DNA of 64,000 nt from Paenibacillus dendritiformis (GTDB taxonomy: Bacteria; Bacillota; Bacilli; Paenibacillales; Paenibacillaceae). The stretch lies in NCBI RefSeq assembly GCF_945605565.1, contig NZ_OX216966.1:1477001-1541000 (forward strand). The letters are read 5' to 3'. Positions 53,417 to 63,950 of the stretch are shown here, piece by piece (positions within the stretch are counted from its first letter, which is position 1; each line of letters starts with the position of its first letter). The translations under genes were made by a program, and so were the position numbers. The notes below the pieces were generated by a model. The model was given only the letters and a program-made list of their open reading frames with translations. It ran no database searches and had not been told where the DNA came from.

Positions 53417-53458
53417 CGACCTTGCCGAATCGTTTTGATGTGGAACAACGAAAGAAGA

Positions 53459-54262
53459 CTACTTGGCGAACAGCCATTCGTGAGCCGGATCGTTATGGAA
53501 TTTCCAGGTCCGCTTCGGGCCTGCCATGACGTTCAAATAATAGGAGTCGTAGCCCGGAGGCGCCGAGACGGGATGATACCCTTCCGGAACCAGTACGACA
53601 TGCCGGTGTGGGACCGCCATGTTCTCGTCGAGTGTGCGATCGTCGTTGTAGACCCGCTGCATGACGAAGCCCTGTGCGGGATTCACCTCGTGGTAGTAGG
53701 TCTCCTCCAAATACGACTCCCGCGGCAAATCGTCCTGGTCATGCTTGTGCGGCGGATAGCTCGACCAATGTCCTGCGGGCGTAAAGACCTCCACGACGAG
53801 CAGGCTGTCCGCCTCCTTCTGCTCCGGCAAAATATTATGGATATGCCGCTCCATGCTGCCTGAACCGCGCGTCTCTACGCCGACATCTTCAGGCGCGATG
53901 ACGCGGGCTGGGTACGTTCCCTTGCCAGGCGCTGAGCAGACGGCCAATTCCAGCGCCGTCTCTGCCTGAACGGAGTAGCGGTCATCATTCGGCACATAGA
54001 CAGAGAAGGGAGGGATGCGATCGAAGACGCTCATGCGATGGCCAAGCGTGCCGAACGATTGCTTGGCGGTCTCGATCTTCGCCTTACCGCTCAACAGAAC
54101 GAGGCAGACCTCACGGTCGTTCGTTGCCCGTTCCAAGACCTCGCCCGGGCGCAAGGAATATACTTCGAAGCCGACATACTCCCAGCCGGCGGAATCCGGC
54201 GTGACGGATAAAATTTGGCCGTGCTCGTCTCTCGGTACAGGTGCCACAATTAATTTTGACAT
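53459..54262 (-). CDS. iolB: 5-deoxy-glucuronate isomerase
   Basis: 267 aa double-cupin enzyme that isomerises 5-deoxy-D-glucuronate to 2-deoxy-5-keto-D-gluconate in myo-inositol catabolism. Visible: YVGFEVYSLRPGEVLERATN, metal-type His pattern PPHKHDQDD with ESYLEETYYHEVNP, and RHVVLVPEGYHPVSAPPGYD. Minus-strand ATG 54262 has GAGGAG upstream. It follows iolG on the same strand. Length matches the family. Confidence 0.94.
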   Translation of the reverse strand: MSKLIVAPVPRDEHGQILSVTPDSAGWEYVGFEVYSLRPGEVLERATNDREVCLVLLSGKAKIETAKQSFGTLGHRMSVFDRIPPFSVYVPNDDRYSVQAETALELAVCSAPGKGTYPARVIAPEDVGVETRGSGSMERHIHNILPEQKEADSLLVVEVFTPAGHWSSYPPHKHDQDDLPRESYLEETYYHEVNPAQGFVMQRVYNDDRTLDENMAVPHRHVVLVPEGYHPVSAPPGYDSYYLNVMAGPKRTWKFHNDPAHEWLFAK

Positions 54263-54373
54263 GAAAGAATCTCCTCCCGAGCCAATAGTAGAAATGCATA
54301 AGGCGGATTGATGGGACAGAAAACCCTGGCTGCTCAGCGGAACTCAGCCGGAAGGTCCTATCCTGGCTTGCTG

Positions 54374-55396
54374 TTACCGCCCGTGCACAGATACGGATTC
54401 ATGTTCCAGCTTGACGGGGCGTCCGCTGTGCAGCGACTCTTTCGCCGCGCGGGCGATTCGCTCCGCCTGCAGTCCGTCGTTCGCGTCGCACGCGATAGGC
54501 CGATCGTCAAGAACGGCGCGAACGAATTCTTCGACCTCGCGAATATAGGCTTGTGTATACCGCTCCAAAAAGAAATATAACGGCTTGTCCATATGCACCC
54601 CGTCCGCCGTAGAGACTAGCGCGGTGGATGCGCGGTCATTGTCCGTCGTGACGCTGCCCGCTGAACCGAACGCTTCCAGACGCTGATCGTAACCGTAAAC
54701 GGCCTTGCGGCTGTTCTCAATGATGCCGAGGGCGCCGTTCGCGAAGCGGAGACTGACGATGGCGGTATCGATATCGCCCAATTCGCCGATGCGCGGATCG
54801 ATCAGATTGGCCCCTTGGGCATACACCTCGATCACTTCGCTCTGCATGACATAGCGCGCCATGTCGAAATCGTGAATCGTCATGTCCATGAACAAGCCGC
54901 CTGATGTGGCAATATATTCGGCCGATGGCGGCTCCGGATCGCGGGACGTGATGCGCAGCAGATGTGGGGTCCCGATCTTGCCCGTTTGCACGATATCACG
55001 CGCTTTTTGGAAATTATGGTCAAAACGGCGGTTGAACCCAACCTGCATCTTCACGCCTGCTGCTTTCACCGCAGCCACAGCCTGCTCCGTAGTGTTCACG
55101 GAGAAGCTGACCGGCTTCTCGCAGAAAATATGCTTGCCCGCTTGGGCTGCCTCCTCAATGATCGCGGCGTGCGTGCTCGTAGGCGAGCAAATGAACACGG
55201 CCTGAATGTCCGGATCATTCAGCAAATCGCGGTAATCGCTTGTCACCACCGGAATTCCAAGCCCGGAAGCCCAAGCGTCCAGTCCTTCAATGCATACGTC
55301 CGATATGGCGCGAACTTGCGCATCGCGCATCTGTTGAATATGGCCGGCGTGCAGCTTGCCGATGCGCCCGGCACCGATGATTCCCACTTGAAGCAT
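54374..55396 (-). CDS. iolG: myo-Inositol 2-dehydrogenase
   Basis: 340 aa Gfo/Idh/MocA dehydrogenase; oxidises myo-inositol to scyllo-inosose with NAD+. Rossmann loop VGIIGAGRIGKLHAGH, family motif Glu93-Lys94-Pro95, and catalytic region GGLFMDMTIHDFDMARY with the Asp-x-x-x-His pair. Minus-strand ATG 55396 follows a GCGGGGG site. It heads the minus-strand half of the cluster with iolB; a divergent promoter at 55493-55465 drives it. Confidence 0.9.
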   Translation of the reverse strand: MLQVGIIGAGRIGKLHAGHIQQMRDAQVRAISDVCIEGLDAWASGLGIPVVTSDYRDLLNDPDIQAVFICSPTSTHAAIIEEAAQAGKHIFCEKPVSFSVNTTEQAVAAVKAAGVKMQVGFNRRFDHNFQKARDIVQTGKIGTPHLLRITSRDPEPPSAEYIATSGGLFMDMTIHDFDMARYVMQSEVIEVYAQGANLIDPRIGELGDIDTAIVSLRFANGALGIIENSRKAVYGYDQRLEAFGSAGSVTTDNDRASTALVSTADGVHMDKPLYFFLERYTQAYIREVEEFVRAVLDDRPIACDANDGLQAERIARAAKESLHSGRPVKLEHESVSVHGR

Positions 55397-55443
55397 GAAT
55401 ATCCCCGCTTTCTCGGTAGCATAAAATCTAGGTAAAGCAAGGG

Positions 55444-55458
55444 AAAGCGCTTAACTCA
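55444..55458. promoter_or_regulatory. Operator copy 1 (AAGCGCTTAACTCA) at the iolG promoter
   Basis: AAAGCGCTTAACTCA has a palindromic AAGCGCTT core and lies a few bases downstream of the minus -10 (55470-55465). Its twin lies 211 bp away. LacI-type or catabolite-response binding is possible. Confidence 0.6.
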
Positions 55459-55464
55459 CAATCA

Positions 55465-55493
55465 ACTATACGCGATAAATAAAGCGTTATCAA
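55465..55493 (-). promoter_or_regulatory. Minus-strand promoter of iolG-iolB
   Basis: TTGATA (55493-55488) and TATAGT (55470-55465) with a 17-bp spacer. Confidence 0.6.
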
Positions 55494-55613
55494 GGTGAAA
55501 ATCTTTAGGAGTGCGATAAAGCCGCGTCAATACTCAATCTAACGCGCTATATTTTCAATATGATAAAAGGAGACATTGTGAAAAAAAGAACTTAAAATTT
55601 GCAGAAAAAAGCG

Positions 55614-55669
55614 TTTACATCGCCGAAAAGGTGTGACTATAATTAGCCGTAAGGTAAGCGCTTAACTCA
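55614..55669 (+). promoter_or_regulatory. Plus-strand promoter and operators of iolC operon
   Basis: TTTACA (55614-55619) and TATAAT (55638-55643), 18-bp spacer. AAAGCGTTTACA covers the -35, and TAAGCGCTTAACTCA (55655-55669) starts 12 bp after the -10. Both would let a LacI/CcpA-type protein block initiation. Confidence 0.7.
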
Positions 55670-55757
55670 AATGCATGGATGCAGTAATTACATCATCGCG
55701 TTGCTTCAGCCTGCCTGCCATGGCTTGAAGCAGACCGCACGGAGGTGCTGACTGGGC

Positions 55758-56750
55758 ATGAATGCATTGGTATTTCCAGCGAATCGCCCGTTTGATCTGA
55801 TTGCGATCGGGAGATTGTGCATTGATCTGAATGCGAACGAGATTCATCGGCCAATGGAGGAGACGAGGACATTCACGAAATACGTCGGGGGATCTCCGGC
55901 CAATATTGCGATTGGCGCGGCCCGTCTCGGGATGAAGAGCGGCTTCATCGGCAAGCTGGCCGATGACCAAATGGGCCGTTACATCGAGCAGTATTTAAAA
56001 GAGAAATCGATAGATACGTCACAGCTGTCTGTAGACAAGACGGGCGCCGTGACTGGCCTGACTTTTACGGAAATCAAAAGTCCAACCGACTGCAGCATTC
56101 TTATGTACCGGGACAATGCGGCCGATCTGCTGCTGAAGCCGGAGGAAGTGTCGGAGTCGTATATTAAGCAGACGAAGGCGCTGCTTGTGTCGGGAACTGC
56201 GCTGGCCGCCAGCCCGTCGCGCGAGGCGGTGTTTGTCGCTTTGGACTTTGCGCGCAAGCATGGGGTATTCGTGTTCTTTGATTTGGATTACCGTCCGTAC
56301 ACGTGGAAAAACACGGCCGAGACGTCGATCTACTACCAGCTCGCGGCCGAGAAGTGCGATTTTATTATCGGCACTCGTGAAGAGTTCGACATGATGGAGA
56401 AGTTCGCTGGCCATCAGGCGGATGATCGGCTGACGGCGGAGAAATGGTTCGGGCATCATGCGCAAGTGGTGCTCATCAAGCATGGGGGAGACGGCTCAAT
56501 CGCTTACACGAAGGAGGGCGGATCCTATAAAGGCGGCATTTTCAAGACGAAGGTGCTGAAAACGTTCGGTGCCGGCGATTCCTACGCGTCCGCCATGATT
56601 TACGGCTTGATGCAGGGATGGGAACTGCCGCGAGCGATGGAATACGGCAGCGCGTCGGCGGCCATCGTCATATCCCGCCACAGCTGCTCCGAGGCGATGC
56701 CGACGGTGGAAGAGCTGAACGCGTTCATCGACAGCGCGGAGCGAACATGA
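55758..56750 (+). CDS. iolC: 5-dehydro-2-deoxygluconokinase
   Basis: 330 aa PfkB-family kinase; phosphorylates 2-deoxy-5-keto-D-gluconate with ATP. N-terminal [15 protein letters not shown] binding motif and C-terminal catalytic motif [16 protein letters not shown] with the base Asp. ATG 55758 follows GGAGGTG. First gene of the plus operon; its stop overlaps an ATGA near the iolA ribosome site. Length matches the family. Confidence 0.92.
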   Translation: MNALVFPANRPFDLIAIGRLCIDLNANEIHRPMEETRTFTKYVGGSPANIAIGAARLGMKSGFIGKLADDQMGRYIEQYLKEKSIDTSQLSVDKTGAVTGLTFTEIKSPTDCSILMYRDNAADLLLKPEEVSESYIKQTKALLVSGTALAASPSREAVFVALDFARKHGVFVFFDLDYRPYTWKNTAETSIYYQLAAEKCDFIIGTREEFDMMEKFAGHQADDRLTAEKWFGHHAQVVLIKHGGDGSIAYTKEGGSYKGGIFKTKVLKTFGAGDSYASAMIYGLMQGWELPRAMEYGSASAAIVISRHSCSEAMPTVEELNAFIDSAERT

Positions 56751-56767
56751 TGGGAGGAGAATCGAGC

Positions 56768-58219
56768 ATGGCTGAAGCAACAACCATTCGCAACTATGTC
56801 GGAGGGGAATGGAAGGCGTCGACATCAGGCAAGACGGAGCCGGTCTACAATCCGGCGACAGGAGAAATTATCGCGCACGTGCCGCTTTCAAGCCGGGAAG
56901 AGCTGAATGAGGCGGCCGAGGCGGCCGCAGAGTCGTTCAAAACGTGGTCCCGCACCGCCGTGCCGCGCCGGGCGCGCATTATGTTCAAATACCAGCAGCT
57001 CTTGATCGAGCATTGGGATGAGCTGGCGAAGCTCATTACGATGGAGAATGGAAAAAACTACAAGGAAGCATACGGCGAGGTGCAGCGCGGCATCGAATGC
57101 GTCGAATTTGCCGCCGGCGCCCCGACGCTCATGATGGGCAAGCAGCTGCCCGACATCGCGACGAACATCGAATCCGGCATGTATCGTTATCCGCTCGGCG
57201 TCGTCGGAGGCATTACGCCATTCAATTTCCCGATGATGGTGCCGTGCTGGATGTTCCCGCTTGCGATCGCCTGCGGCAACACGTTCGTGCTGAAGCCGTC
57301 CGAGCGCACGCCGCTGCTGGCTTGCCGCTTGGCGGAGCTGATGGAGGAAGCGGGCCTGCCTCGCGGCGTGCTCAACATCGTGCATGGCGCGCATGACGTC
57401 GTGAACGGCCTGCTCGATCATCCGTTGGTCAAGGCGATTTCCTTCGTTGGCTCCCAGCCTGTCGGCGAGTACGTCTATAAGCGCGGAACGGCGAACCTGA
57501 AGCGTGTGCAAGCGTTGACCGGAGCCAAAAACCATTCGATTGTCATGGAGGACGCCGATTTGGAGCTTGCCGCGACGCAGATCATCAATGCCGCCTTCGG
57601 CTCCGCCGGAGAGCGCTGCATGGCTTGCGCGGTTGTTCTTGTGCAGGAATCGGTCGCGGATGAGCTTGTATCGCGTCTGGCCAAAGCTTCCGACGAGCTT
57701 ATTATCGGCAATGGAGCACGGGAGGACGTCTTCCTCGGGCCGGTTATCCGCGAAGCGCATAAGGAACGCGCGCTTGGTTATATCGACTCCGGCGTCCAGG
57801 AAGGGGCACGGCTTGTCCGCGACGGCCGCCGAGATGCGGAAGCGAGCGGCGAGGGCTACTTTATGGGGCCGACGATTTTTGATAATGTGACGCAGGAAAT
57901 GAAAATTTGGCAGGATGAGATTTTCGCGCCGGTGCTGTCGGTTGTGCGCGTGAAAGATCTGGATGAAGCCATCGCGTGGGCGAATGCATCCCGGTTCGCG
58001 AATGGCGCCTGCCTCTTTACCGGAAGCGGCGCTTATATGCGCCAGTTCCGCGAGCATATCGATGCGGGCATGCTCGGCGTGAACGTGGGCGTTCCGGCGC
58101 CAATGGCGTTCTTCCCGTTCTCGGGCTGGAAGGATTCCTTTTATGGCGACCTGCATGCGAACGGAACGGATGGGGTGGAATTTTATACGCGCAAAAAGAT
58201 GATTACTACGCGCTGGTAA
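56768..58219 (+). CDS. iolA: Malonic/methylmalonate-semialdehyde dehydrogenase (CoA-acylating)
   Basis: 483 aa aldehyde dehydrogenase converting malonic semialdehyde to acetyl-CoA (and methylmalonic semialdehyde to propionyl-CoA) with NAD+ and Co[21 protein letters not shown] cofactor region, [11 protein letters not shown], and nucleophile Cys284 in [13 protein letters not shown] 56768 follows GGGAGGAG. It is the last catabolic step of the inositol pathway and is coupled to iolC. Confidence 0.92.
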   Translation: MAEATTIRNYVGGEWKASTSGKTEPVYNPATGEIIAHVPLSSREELNEAAEAAAESFKTWSRTAVPRRARIMFKYQQLLIEHWDELAKLITMENGKNYKEAYGEVQRGIECVEFAAGAPTLMMGKQLPDIATNIESGMYRYPLGVVGGITPFNFPMMVPCWMFPLAIACGNTFVLKPSERTPLLACRLAELMEEAGLPRGVLNIVHGAHDVVNGLLDHPLVKAISFVGSQPVGEYVYKRGTANLKRVQALTGAKNHSIVMEDADLELAATQIINAAFGSAGERCMACAVVLVQESVADELVSRLAKASDELIIGNGAREDVFLGPVIREAHKERALGYIDSGVQEGARLVRDGRRDAEASGEGYFMGPTIFDNVTQEMKIWQDEIFAPVLSVVRVKDLDEAIAWANASRFANGACLFTGSGAYMRQFREHIDAGMLGVNVGVPAPMAFFPFSGWKDSFYGDLHANGTDGVEFYTRKKMITTRW

Positions 58220-58233
58220 GGACGGTGTTCGGA

Positions 58234-60168
58234 ATGGAAACGATTCGCTTGACGACGGCCCAAGCGCTCGTCAAATTTCTCGATCAGCAGTATATCGAGT
58301 TTGACGGAGAGGAGCAGCGCTTTGTCAAAGGGATTTTTACGATATTCGGCCATGGCAATGTGCTCGGCTTAGGCCAGGCGCTGGAGGAAGACTGCGGCGG
58401 CCTGGAAGTATACCAAGGGCGCAACGAGCAAGGAATGGCCCATGCCGCGGTGGCGTTCGCGAAGCAGATGCGGCGCAGGCAGATCTGTGCCTGCACGTCG
58501 TCGGTCGGGCCTGGCGCCGCCAATATGGTGACGGCCGCAGCCACGGCGACGGCCAATCAGATTCCGGTATTGCTGCTGCCGGGGGACACGTTCGCCTCGC
58601 GCCAGCCCGATCCGGTGCTGCAGCAGATCGAACAGCCGCATGACCTGACGGTATCGACGAATGACGCGTTCCGTCCGGTCAGCAAATATTGGGACCGCAT
58701 CATGCGGCCGGAGCAGTTGATGACCGCGCTTCTTCATGCGATGCGCGTACTGACGAATCCGGCCGATACGGGAGCGGTCACGATCGCGCTGCCGCAGGAT
58801 GTGCAGGGGGAAGCGTATGATTACCCTGCATCGTTTTTCGCGAAGCGCATGCATCGGATAGACCGCCGCCCGGCGTCGGAAGCGGCGCTCGAAGATGCGG
58901 TCCGGCTCATGATGAGCAAGCGCAAGCCGCTGATCATCTGCGGGGGCGGCGTTCGTTACTCCGAGGCCGGAGCGGAGCTGCAAGCCTTTGCGGAAGCTTT
59001 GCACATTCCGCTGGCAGAGACGCAGGCGGGCAAGAGCGCGGTGCCGGGTTCGCACCCGCTCAATCTCGGCGGCGTCGGGGTAACTGGCAACGGAGCGGCG
59101 AACGCGATCGCCAAGGAGGCCGATCTCATTATCGGCGTCGGCACGCGTTTCACCGACTTCACGACCGGCTCGAAGGAGCTGTTCAGCGGCCCCGGCACGG
59201 ACATCCTGACGGTGAACGTGTCCGAGTTCCATGCGCTCAAGCTGGAGGCGACACCGGTCGTGGCCGATGCGAAGGCCGCGCTGATTGCGCTGCGGCAGCG
59301 GCTGGAGGCGGCCGGGTACCGCTCGGGCTATACGACCGAGATTGAAGCGGCGCGCGCCGCCTGGAGCGAGGAGTGGAAGCGCCTGGCCGGCATCCAGTAC
59401 GCGGCCGGCGCGTTCACGCCCGAAGTCTCGGGGCATTTGGATGAGGCGCTGCCGGAATATGCCGAGGCGCTCGGCAGCTGCCTGACGCAGACCCGGGTGC
59501 TGGCGGCATTGAACCGGCTGCTCGGAGACGACGCCGTCGTCGTAGGCGCCTCGGGGAGCTTGCCTGGCGACCTGCAGCGGATGTGGGTGGCCGAAGCGCC
59601 CCATTCGTACCATATGGAATACGGATATTCCTGCATGGGCTATGAAATTTCGGGGGCGCTTGGCGTGAAGATGGCGGAGCCGGATCGCGAAGTGTATGCG
59701 TTCGCGGGGGATGGAAGCTACCTGATGCTTCACTCCGAGCTCGTCACGAGCATTCAGGAAGGACAAAAGATTAATGTGCTGCTGTTCGACAACAATGGCT
59801 TCGGCTGCATTAACAACCTGCAAATGGGACACGGCATGGGCAGCTTCGGAACGGAATTCCGCGCCCGCAATACATCCACCGGCAAGCTGGACGGCCCGCT
59901 TGTCGGCATTGATTTCGCCCGCAGCGCCGCAGGCTACGGCGTGATAACCTATACGGCTCGCACGCTGGAGGAGCTGGAGCAGGCCGTCGCGGACGCGAAG
60001 CGGCAGACGGTCTCCACGCTCATTGATATCAAAGTGCTGCCGAAGACGATGACGAACGGTTACGGCGCTTGGTGGAACGTCGGCGTCGCAGAAGTGTCCG
60101 GGAAGCCGGACATTGCGCGCGCGAGCGAGGAGCGGCGGCGGTTTTTGCAGCAAGCAAGACCTTATTAA
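58234..60168 (+). CDS. iolD: 3D-(3,5/4)-trihydroxycyclohexane-1,2-dione hydrolase
   Basis: 644 aa thiamine-diphosphate-dependent C-C hydrolase, close to Bacillus IolD (about 637). It has an N-terminal pyrimidine-binding domain ([18 protein letters not shown]), a central domain with GVGTRFTDF, and a C-terminal pyrophosphate domain carrying [15 protein letters not shown] and [11 protein letters not shown]. It opens the ring of diketo-inositol to 5-deoxy-glucuronate. ATG 58234 has only a weak AAGGACGG upstream; translation probably depends on coupling from iolA, whose stop lies 14 bp before. Confidence 0.94.
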   Translation: METIRLTTAQALVKFLDQQYIEFDGEEQRFVKGIFTIFGHGNVLGLGQALEEDCGGLEVYQGRNEQGMAHAAVAFAKQMRRRQICACTSSVGPGAANMVTAAATATANQIPVLLLPGDTFASRQPDPVLQQIEQPHDLTVSTNDAFRPVSKYWDRIMRPEQLMTALLHAMRVLTNPADTGAVTIALPQDVQGEAYDYPASFFAKRMHRIDRRPASEAALEDAVRLMMSKRKPLIICGGGVRYSEAGAELQAFAEALHIPLAETQAGKSAVPGSHPLNLGGVGVTGNGAANAIAKEADLIIGVGTRFTDFTTGSKELFSGPGTDILTVNVSEFHALKLEATPVVADAKAALIALRQRLEAAGYRSGYTTEIEAARAAWSEEWKRLAGIQYAAGAFTPEVSGHLDEALPEYAEALGSCLTQTRVLAALNRLLGDDAVVVGASGSLPGDLQRMWVAEAPHSYHMEYGYSCMGYEISGALGVKMAEPDREVYAFAGDGSYLMLHSELVTSIQEGQKINVLLFDNNGFGCINNLQMGHGMGSFGTEFRARNTSTGKLDGPLVGIDFARSAAGYGVITYTARTLEELEQAVADAKRQTVSTLIDIKVLPKTMTNGYGAWWNVGVAEVSGKPDIARASEERRRFLQQARPY

Positions 60169-60272
60169 TACGAAGACGACAACGAAGATCGCGCCTCGGC
60201 GGAGCGGGCGTGCAGACGCGGCACCCGCCCGGCATTCTGCCGAGGGCGCGATGACATCAGGGAGGAATGGAT

Positions 60273-61169
60273 ATGTTTGCAGCAGGCAGCGTAAAAATAG
60301 GGATTGCACCCATCGGCTGGACGAATGACGATATGCCGGAGCTGGGCGGAGAGAATACGTTCGAGCAATGTGTAAGCGAGATGGCGCTCGCAGGATATGC
60401 GGGCACGGAGGTCGGCAACAAGTACCCGCGGGATACCGGCGCGCTGCAAAAGGCGCTCCGTCTGCGCAAGCTGGAGGTGGCCAGCGCCTGGTTCAGCGCC
60501 TACCTTACCGTTAAGCCGCTGGAAGAGACGACAGCGGCATTTGTTCAACACCGCGACTTCCTGCACGCCATGGGGGCGAAGGTGATTGTCGTATCCGAGC
60601 AGGGGCACAGCGTTCAAGGCATGATGGATACCCCGCTGTTCGAGCGCAAGCCGGTGTTCGGAGAGCAAGATTGGAAGCGCTTAACCGAGGGTCTGCATGT
60701 GCTTGGCGAGTTGGCTAAGGACAAGGATATGGACATCGTGTACCATCATCATATGGGCACAGGCGTGCAGACGGAAGAGGAGATCGCCCGTCTCATGGAG
60801 GGGACGAATCCGGAACTGGTGTCTTTGCTCTACGATACCGGCCATCTTGTGTTCTCGGGCGAAGAGCCGCTGAGCATATTGAACCGCTATATGGACCGGA
60901 TTAAGCATGTCCATTTGAAGGACGTCCGAGCCGACGTGGCGCGCCGCGTGCGCGAGGAGGGGCTCAGCTTCCTGCAGGCGGTGAAGGAAGGCGTATTTAC
61001 CGTTCCCGGAGACGGCTGCATCGACTTCGCGCCGCTATTCCGGGCCTTGTCCGCGGCCGGATACCGCGGCTGGATGCTCGTGGAAGCGGAGCAGGACCCC
61101 GCCAAAGCGAATCCGTTCGAGTACGCGTTGTTAGCGCGAGACTATATTCAGCGCCAAGCTGGCGTATAA
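60273..61169 (+). CDS. iolE: 2-keto-myo-inositol dehydratase
   Basis: 298 aa xylose-isomerase-like TIM barrel; dehydrates 2-keto-myo-inositol to the diketone used by IolD. IGIAPIGWTNDDMPELGGEN at the start, YHHHMGTGVQTEEEI with metal His, LLYDTGHLVFSGEEP, and VEAEQDPAKANPFEYA near the end. ATG 60273 is preferred over 60267 because GGGAGGA stands seven bases before it. Confidence 0.93.
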   Translation: MFAAGSVKIGIAPIGWTNDDMPELGGENTFEQCVSEMALAGYAGTEVGNKYPRDTGALQKALRLRKLEVASAWFSAYLTVKPLEETTAAFVQHRDFLHAMGAKVIVVSEQGHSVQGMMDTPLFERKPVFGEQDWKRLTEGLHVLGELAKDKDMDIVYHHHMGTGVQTEEEIARLMEGTNPELVSLLYDTGHLVFSGEEPLSILNRYMDRIKHVHLKDVRADVARRVREEGLSFLQAVKEGVFTVPGDGCIDFAPLFRALSAAGYRGWMLVEAEQDPAKANPFEYALLARDYIQRQAGV

Positions 61170-61207
61170 GTTGCGAGTTCAGTCAGACGAAGGGGAGAGA
61201 TGGATCT

Positions 61208-62275
61208 ATGGGAGACAACAGAGTCGTATCGGTAGGACTCGTCGGCTTGGGGCGGCTCGGACGGCAGCATGCCGAGAACTTGGCGTATCGCATTCCGAAC
61301 TGCAGACTGACGGCGGTATGCAGCATCAAGGCGGAGGAGGTTGAAGAAGCGCAGGCGCAGTTAGGTGTTCCTTACGGTTATACCGACTATGAGGACATGC
61401 TGCGGAATAAGGAGCTGGACGCGATTTTCATCGCTTCGCCGTCCTCCTATCATTGCGATCAGATTGAAAAGGCATTGGCGGCAGGCTTTCACGTCTTCAG
61501 CGAAAAGCCGCTCGGACTTTATATGGAAGAAGCGCTTCGCGTGCAGGAGGCGGTGCGCAGCCATCCGAATCAGGTATTCATGCTCGGCTTTATGCGGAGA
61601 TATGATCGCTCCTACGTCTATGCCAAGCGGAAAATCGAAGCGGGAGCGATCGGCGAGCCCGTGCTGATTCGCTGTTATGGGCTCGATCCGGCCCAAGCGA
61701 TGCCCGGTTTTTTGCAGTTCGCCAAGAGCAACTACAGCGGAGGCTTGTTCCTCGATATGGCGATACACGACCTGGATTTGGCGCGGTGGTATTTGGGCGT
61801 GGAAGCGGAGCGGGTATGGGCCATCGGCGGCTCTCACCGCTATACGGAGCTGGCGCAGCTGCAAGACGCTGAGACGGGCGCGGCCCTGGTCCAATTTGCC
61901 GGGAATAAAATGGGGGTATTCGTAGCGGGACGCAATTGCGCGCATGGCTATCATATCGAGACGGAGATTATCGGGACGCTCGGAACGCTGCGCATTGGAA
62001 CCGTCCCCGAGAAAAATCAGGTGGCGATCATGGACGACCGCGGCGTGGTGCGCGAATGTGCGCAAGGCTTCCTGGAGCGGTTCGAGCAGGCTTATTTGGA
62101 TGAGGCGATTGAATTTGTGGAGGCCATTCTTGAGGGAAGACAACCGGGAGTCAGGGTGGAAGACGGGGTGCTGTCGACCGCGCTTGGGTATGCATGCAAG
62201 GAATCGTATGACACCGGCCGATTGGTTGAGGTGTGTGCGCCTGCAGCCTTAAGCGGCTCGCACGATACGAGGTAG
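61208..62275 (+). CDS. Inositol 2-dehydrogenase-like oxidoreductase (IolX/IolG type)
   Basis: 355 aa second Gfo/Idh/MocA dehydrogenase of the cluster. Rossmann loop VGLVGLGRLGRQHAEN, family motif Glu99-Lys100-Pro101, GGLFLDMAIHDLDLARWYLG. ATG 61208 follows GGGGAGAG. As iolG is already present on the other strand, this enzyme probably handles another isomer such as scyllo-inositol, or D-chiro-inositol, feeding the same pathway. The isomer cannot be read from sequence. Confidence 0.8.
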   Translation: MGDNRVVSVGLVGLGRLGRQHAENLAYRIPNCRLTAVCSIKAEEVEEAQAQLGVPYGYTDYEDMLRNKELDAIFIASPSSYHCDQIEKALAAGFHVFSEKPLGLYMEEALRVQEAVRSHPNQVFMLGFMRRYDRSYVYAKRKIEAGAIGEPVLIRCYGLDPAQAMPGFLQFAKSNYSGGLFLDMAIHDLDLARWYLGVEAERVWAIGGSHRYTELAQLQDAETGAALVQFAGNKMGVFVAGRNCAHGYHIETEIIGTLGTLRIGTVPEKNQVAIMDDRGVVRECAQGFLERFEQAYLDEAIEFVEAILEGRQPGVRVEDGVLSTALGYACKESYDTGRLVEVCAPAALSGSHDTR

Positions 62276-62314
62276 ACTTACAGATCTCTCTACGCGTGGA
62301 GAAGGAGGGCACTC

Positions 62315-63904
62315 ATGACCTACATTACTGTCATTACCTTTTTATTGTACACCGGAATTGTCGCCTGGTACTCCTGGTACAAAACGCGCAGCATTAACCT
62401 CAACAGCTCGGATGGATATTTTCTCGGCGGACGCAGCTTGACTGGTGTTGTAATCGCTTTCTCTCTTCTGTTGACCAATCTGTCGACGGAGCAAATGGTC
62501 GGCTTGAACGGACAAAGCTATGCGACGTCCATGGTCGTCATGGCCTGGGAAGTGACATCCCCGATTGCGCTGATTTTCATGGCGTTTGTGTTTTTGCCCC
62601 GTTATTTGAAGACGGGCATTACGACCATCCCGGATTTTCTGGAGCAGCGCTACGATCTGCGGACGCGCCAGATTATTTCCGTTCTCTTTTTGCTGGGGTA
62701 CGCGGTGGCTTACTTGCCGACGGTCCTGTATTCCGGAGCACTTGTGCTGGATACGATATTCAATATTTCCGACCTGTTCGGCTTGAGTGACTTCAACATC
62801 ATTTTGATCGTGTCGCTTGCGATTGGAATTACGGGGATTGCTTATGTCGTACTTGGCGGATTGCGCGCATGCGCGCTCTCGGATACGCTGAACGGCGTCG
62901 GGCTTATTGTCGGCGGGCTGCTGATTACATTTCTTGGCCTGTTCGCGCTTGGCGGGGGCAGCCTGGTCGAAGGCGTGAACACCTTGCTGCACAAAGAGCC
63001 CGCAAAATTAAACTCGATAGGAGACAGTTCCTCTCCCGTGCCATGGGTTACCATCTTCGCAGGGCTGCTGTTCAACAACCTGTTCTACTGGTGTACGAAT
63101 CAAGCCATCGTCCAGCGTACACTCGGTGCGAAGAACTTGAAGGAAGGACAGAAGGGCGTGCTGTATGCCGGGATGTTCAAAATTTTCGGCGCCTTCTATC
63201 TGGTGCTGCCGGGCATCATCGCGTATCATCTGTTCAACAATTCGTTAAGCAATGCCGATCTGGCTTATCCGTCGCTTGTTATTGAAGTGCTGCCGACGCT
63301 GCTGTCCGGATTTTTCGCAGCCGTTCTGTTCGGCGCGATCTTAAGCTCCTTTAACGGGGCTTTGAACAGCTCGTTGACCTTGTTTACACTCGATATTTAT
63401 AAGCCGATATTCAAGCCGGATGCGACGGAGCAACAATTGGTGAAGGCCGGCAGAAGGTTTGCGATTGCGCTGGGCCTCGTTGCCGTTATCGTAGCGCCAT
63501 TCATTTTGTATGCGCCTTCCGGATTGTATTACTACTTGCAGGAGATGTTCGGGTTTTATAATATCCCGATCATTGCTGCGGTCGTCGTCGGTTTTTTCAG
63601 CAAAAAAGTGCCGGCCATCGCACCCAAGATTGCATTGTGCGTACACGTCGTGCTGTACACCTTATCGAAGTTTTTCATGGGCACGATCAATTTCTTGTAC
63701 ATTTTAAGCGTATTATTCCCGGTATGTGTACTCGTCATGCTTCTTATCGGAAAATGGAAGCCGCGCGAGCAGGATTTCGAGCTGTTCGAATCGGGGAAAG
63801 TCGATTTGACGCCATGGAAACATGCAAAAGTCTTTACGATCGTCATGGTGCTGTTGATGGTGGCCGTATATGTTTTATTCTCTCCTTGGGGCATCGCCGC
63901 ATAA
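62315..63904 (+). CDS. Sodium:solute symporter (SLC5-type), probable inositol transporter
   Basis: 529 aa membrane protein with about 13-14 hydrophobic segments. DGYFLGGRSLTGVVIAFSLL with LLTNLSTEQMVGLNGQSY is the sodium-site region, and GLRACALSDTLNGVGLIVGG also matches the family. ATG 62315 has GAAGGAGGG upstream. It is last in the iol operon, so it likely brings inositol into the cell by sodium coupling, replacing the MFS IolT used in Bacillus. An alternative sugar substrate is possible. Confidence 0.85.
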   Translation: MTYITVITFLLYTGIVAWYSWYKTRSINLNSSDGYFLGGRSLTGVVIAFSLLLTNLSTEQMVGLNGQSYATSMVVMAWEVTSPIALIFMAFVFLPRYLKTGITTIPDFLEQRYDLRTRQIISVLFLLGYAVAYLPTVLYSGALVLDTIFNISDLFGLSDFNIILIVSLAIGITGIAYVVLGGLRACALSDTLNGVGLIVGGLLITFLGLFALGGGSLVEGVNTLLHKEPAKLNSIGDSSSPVPWVTIFAGLLFNNLFYWCTNQAIVQRTLGAKNLKEGQKGVLYAGMFKIFGAFYLVLPGIIAYHLFNNSLSNADLAYPSLVIEVLPTLLSGFFAAVLFGAILSSFNGALNSSLTLFTLDIYKPIFKPDATEQQLVKAGRRFAIALGLVAVIVAPFILYAPSGLYYYLQEMFGFYNIPIIAAVVVGFFSKKVPAIAPKIALCVHVVLYTLSKFFMGTINFLYILSVLFPVCVLVMLLIGKWKPREQDFELFESGKVDLTPWKHAKVFTIVMVLLMVAVYVLFSPWGIAA

Positions 63905-63950
63905 TTACGGACAGATTCTTACTTCCAGAGCGGTTCATCTTCTTCAGCAC

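Larger units (their letters stand above)
55397..55757. promoter_or_regulatory. Divergent promoter and operator region of the inositol cluster
   Basis: 361 bp with a minus promoter (TTGATA, 17 bp, TATAGT), a plus promoter (TTTACA, 18 bp, TATAAT) and three LacI/cre-type sites: AAAGCGCTTAACTCA (55444-55458), AAAGCGTTTACA (55608-55619, overlapping the plus -35) and TAAGCGCTTAACTCA (55655-55669). The first and last share 14 of 15 bases and each lies just downstream of one -10. Confidence 0.75.
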
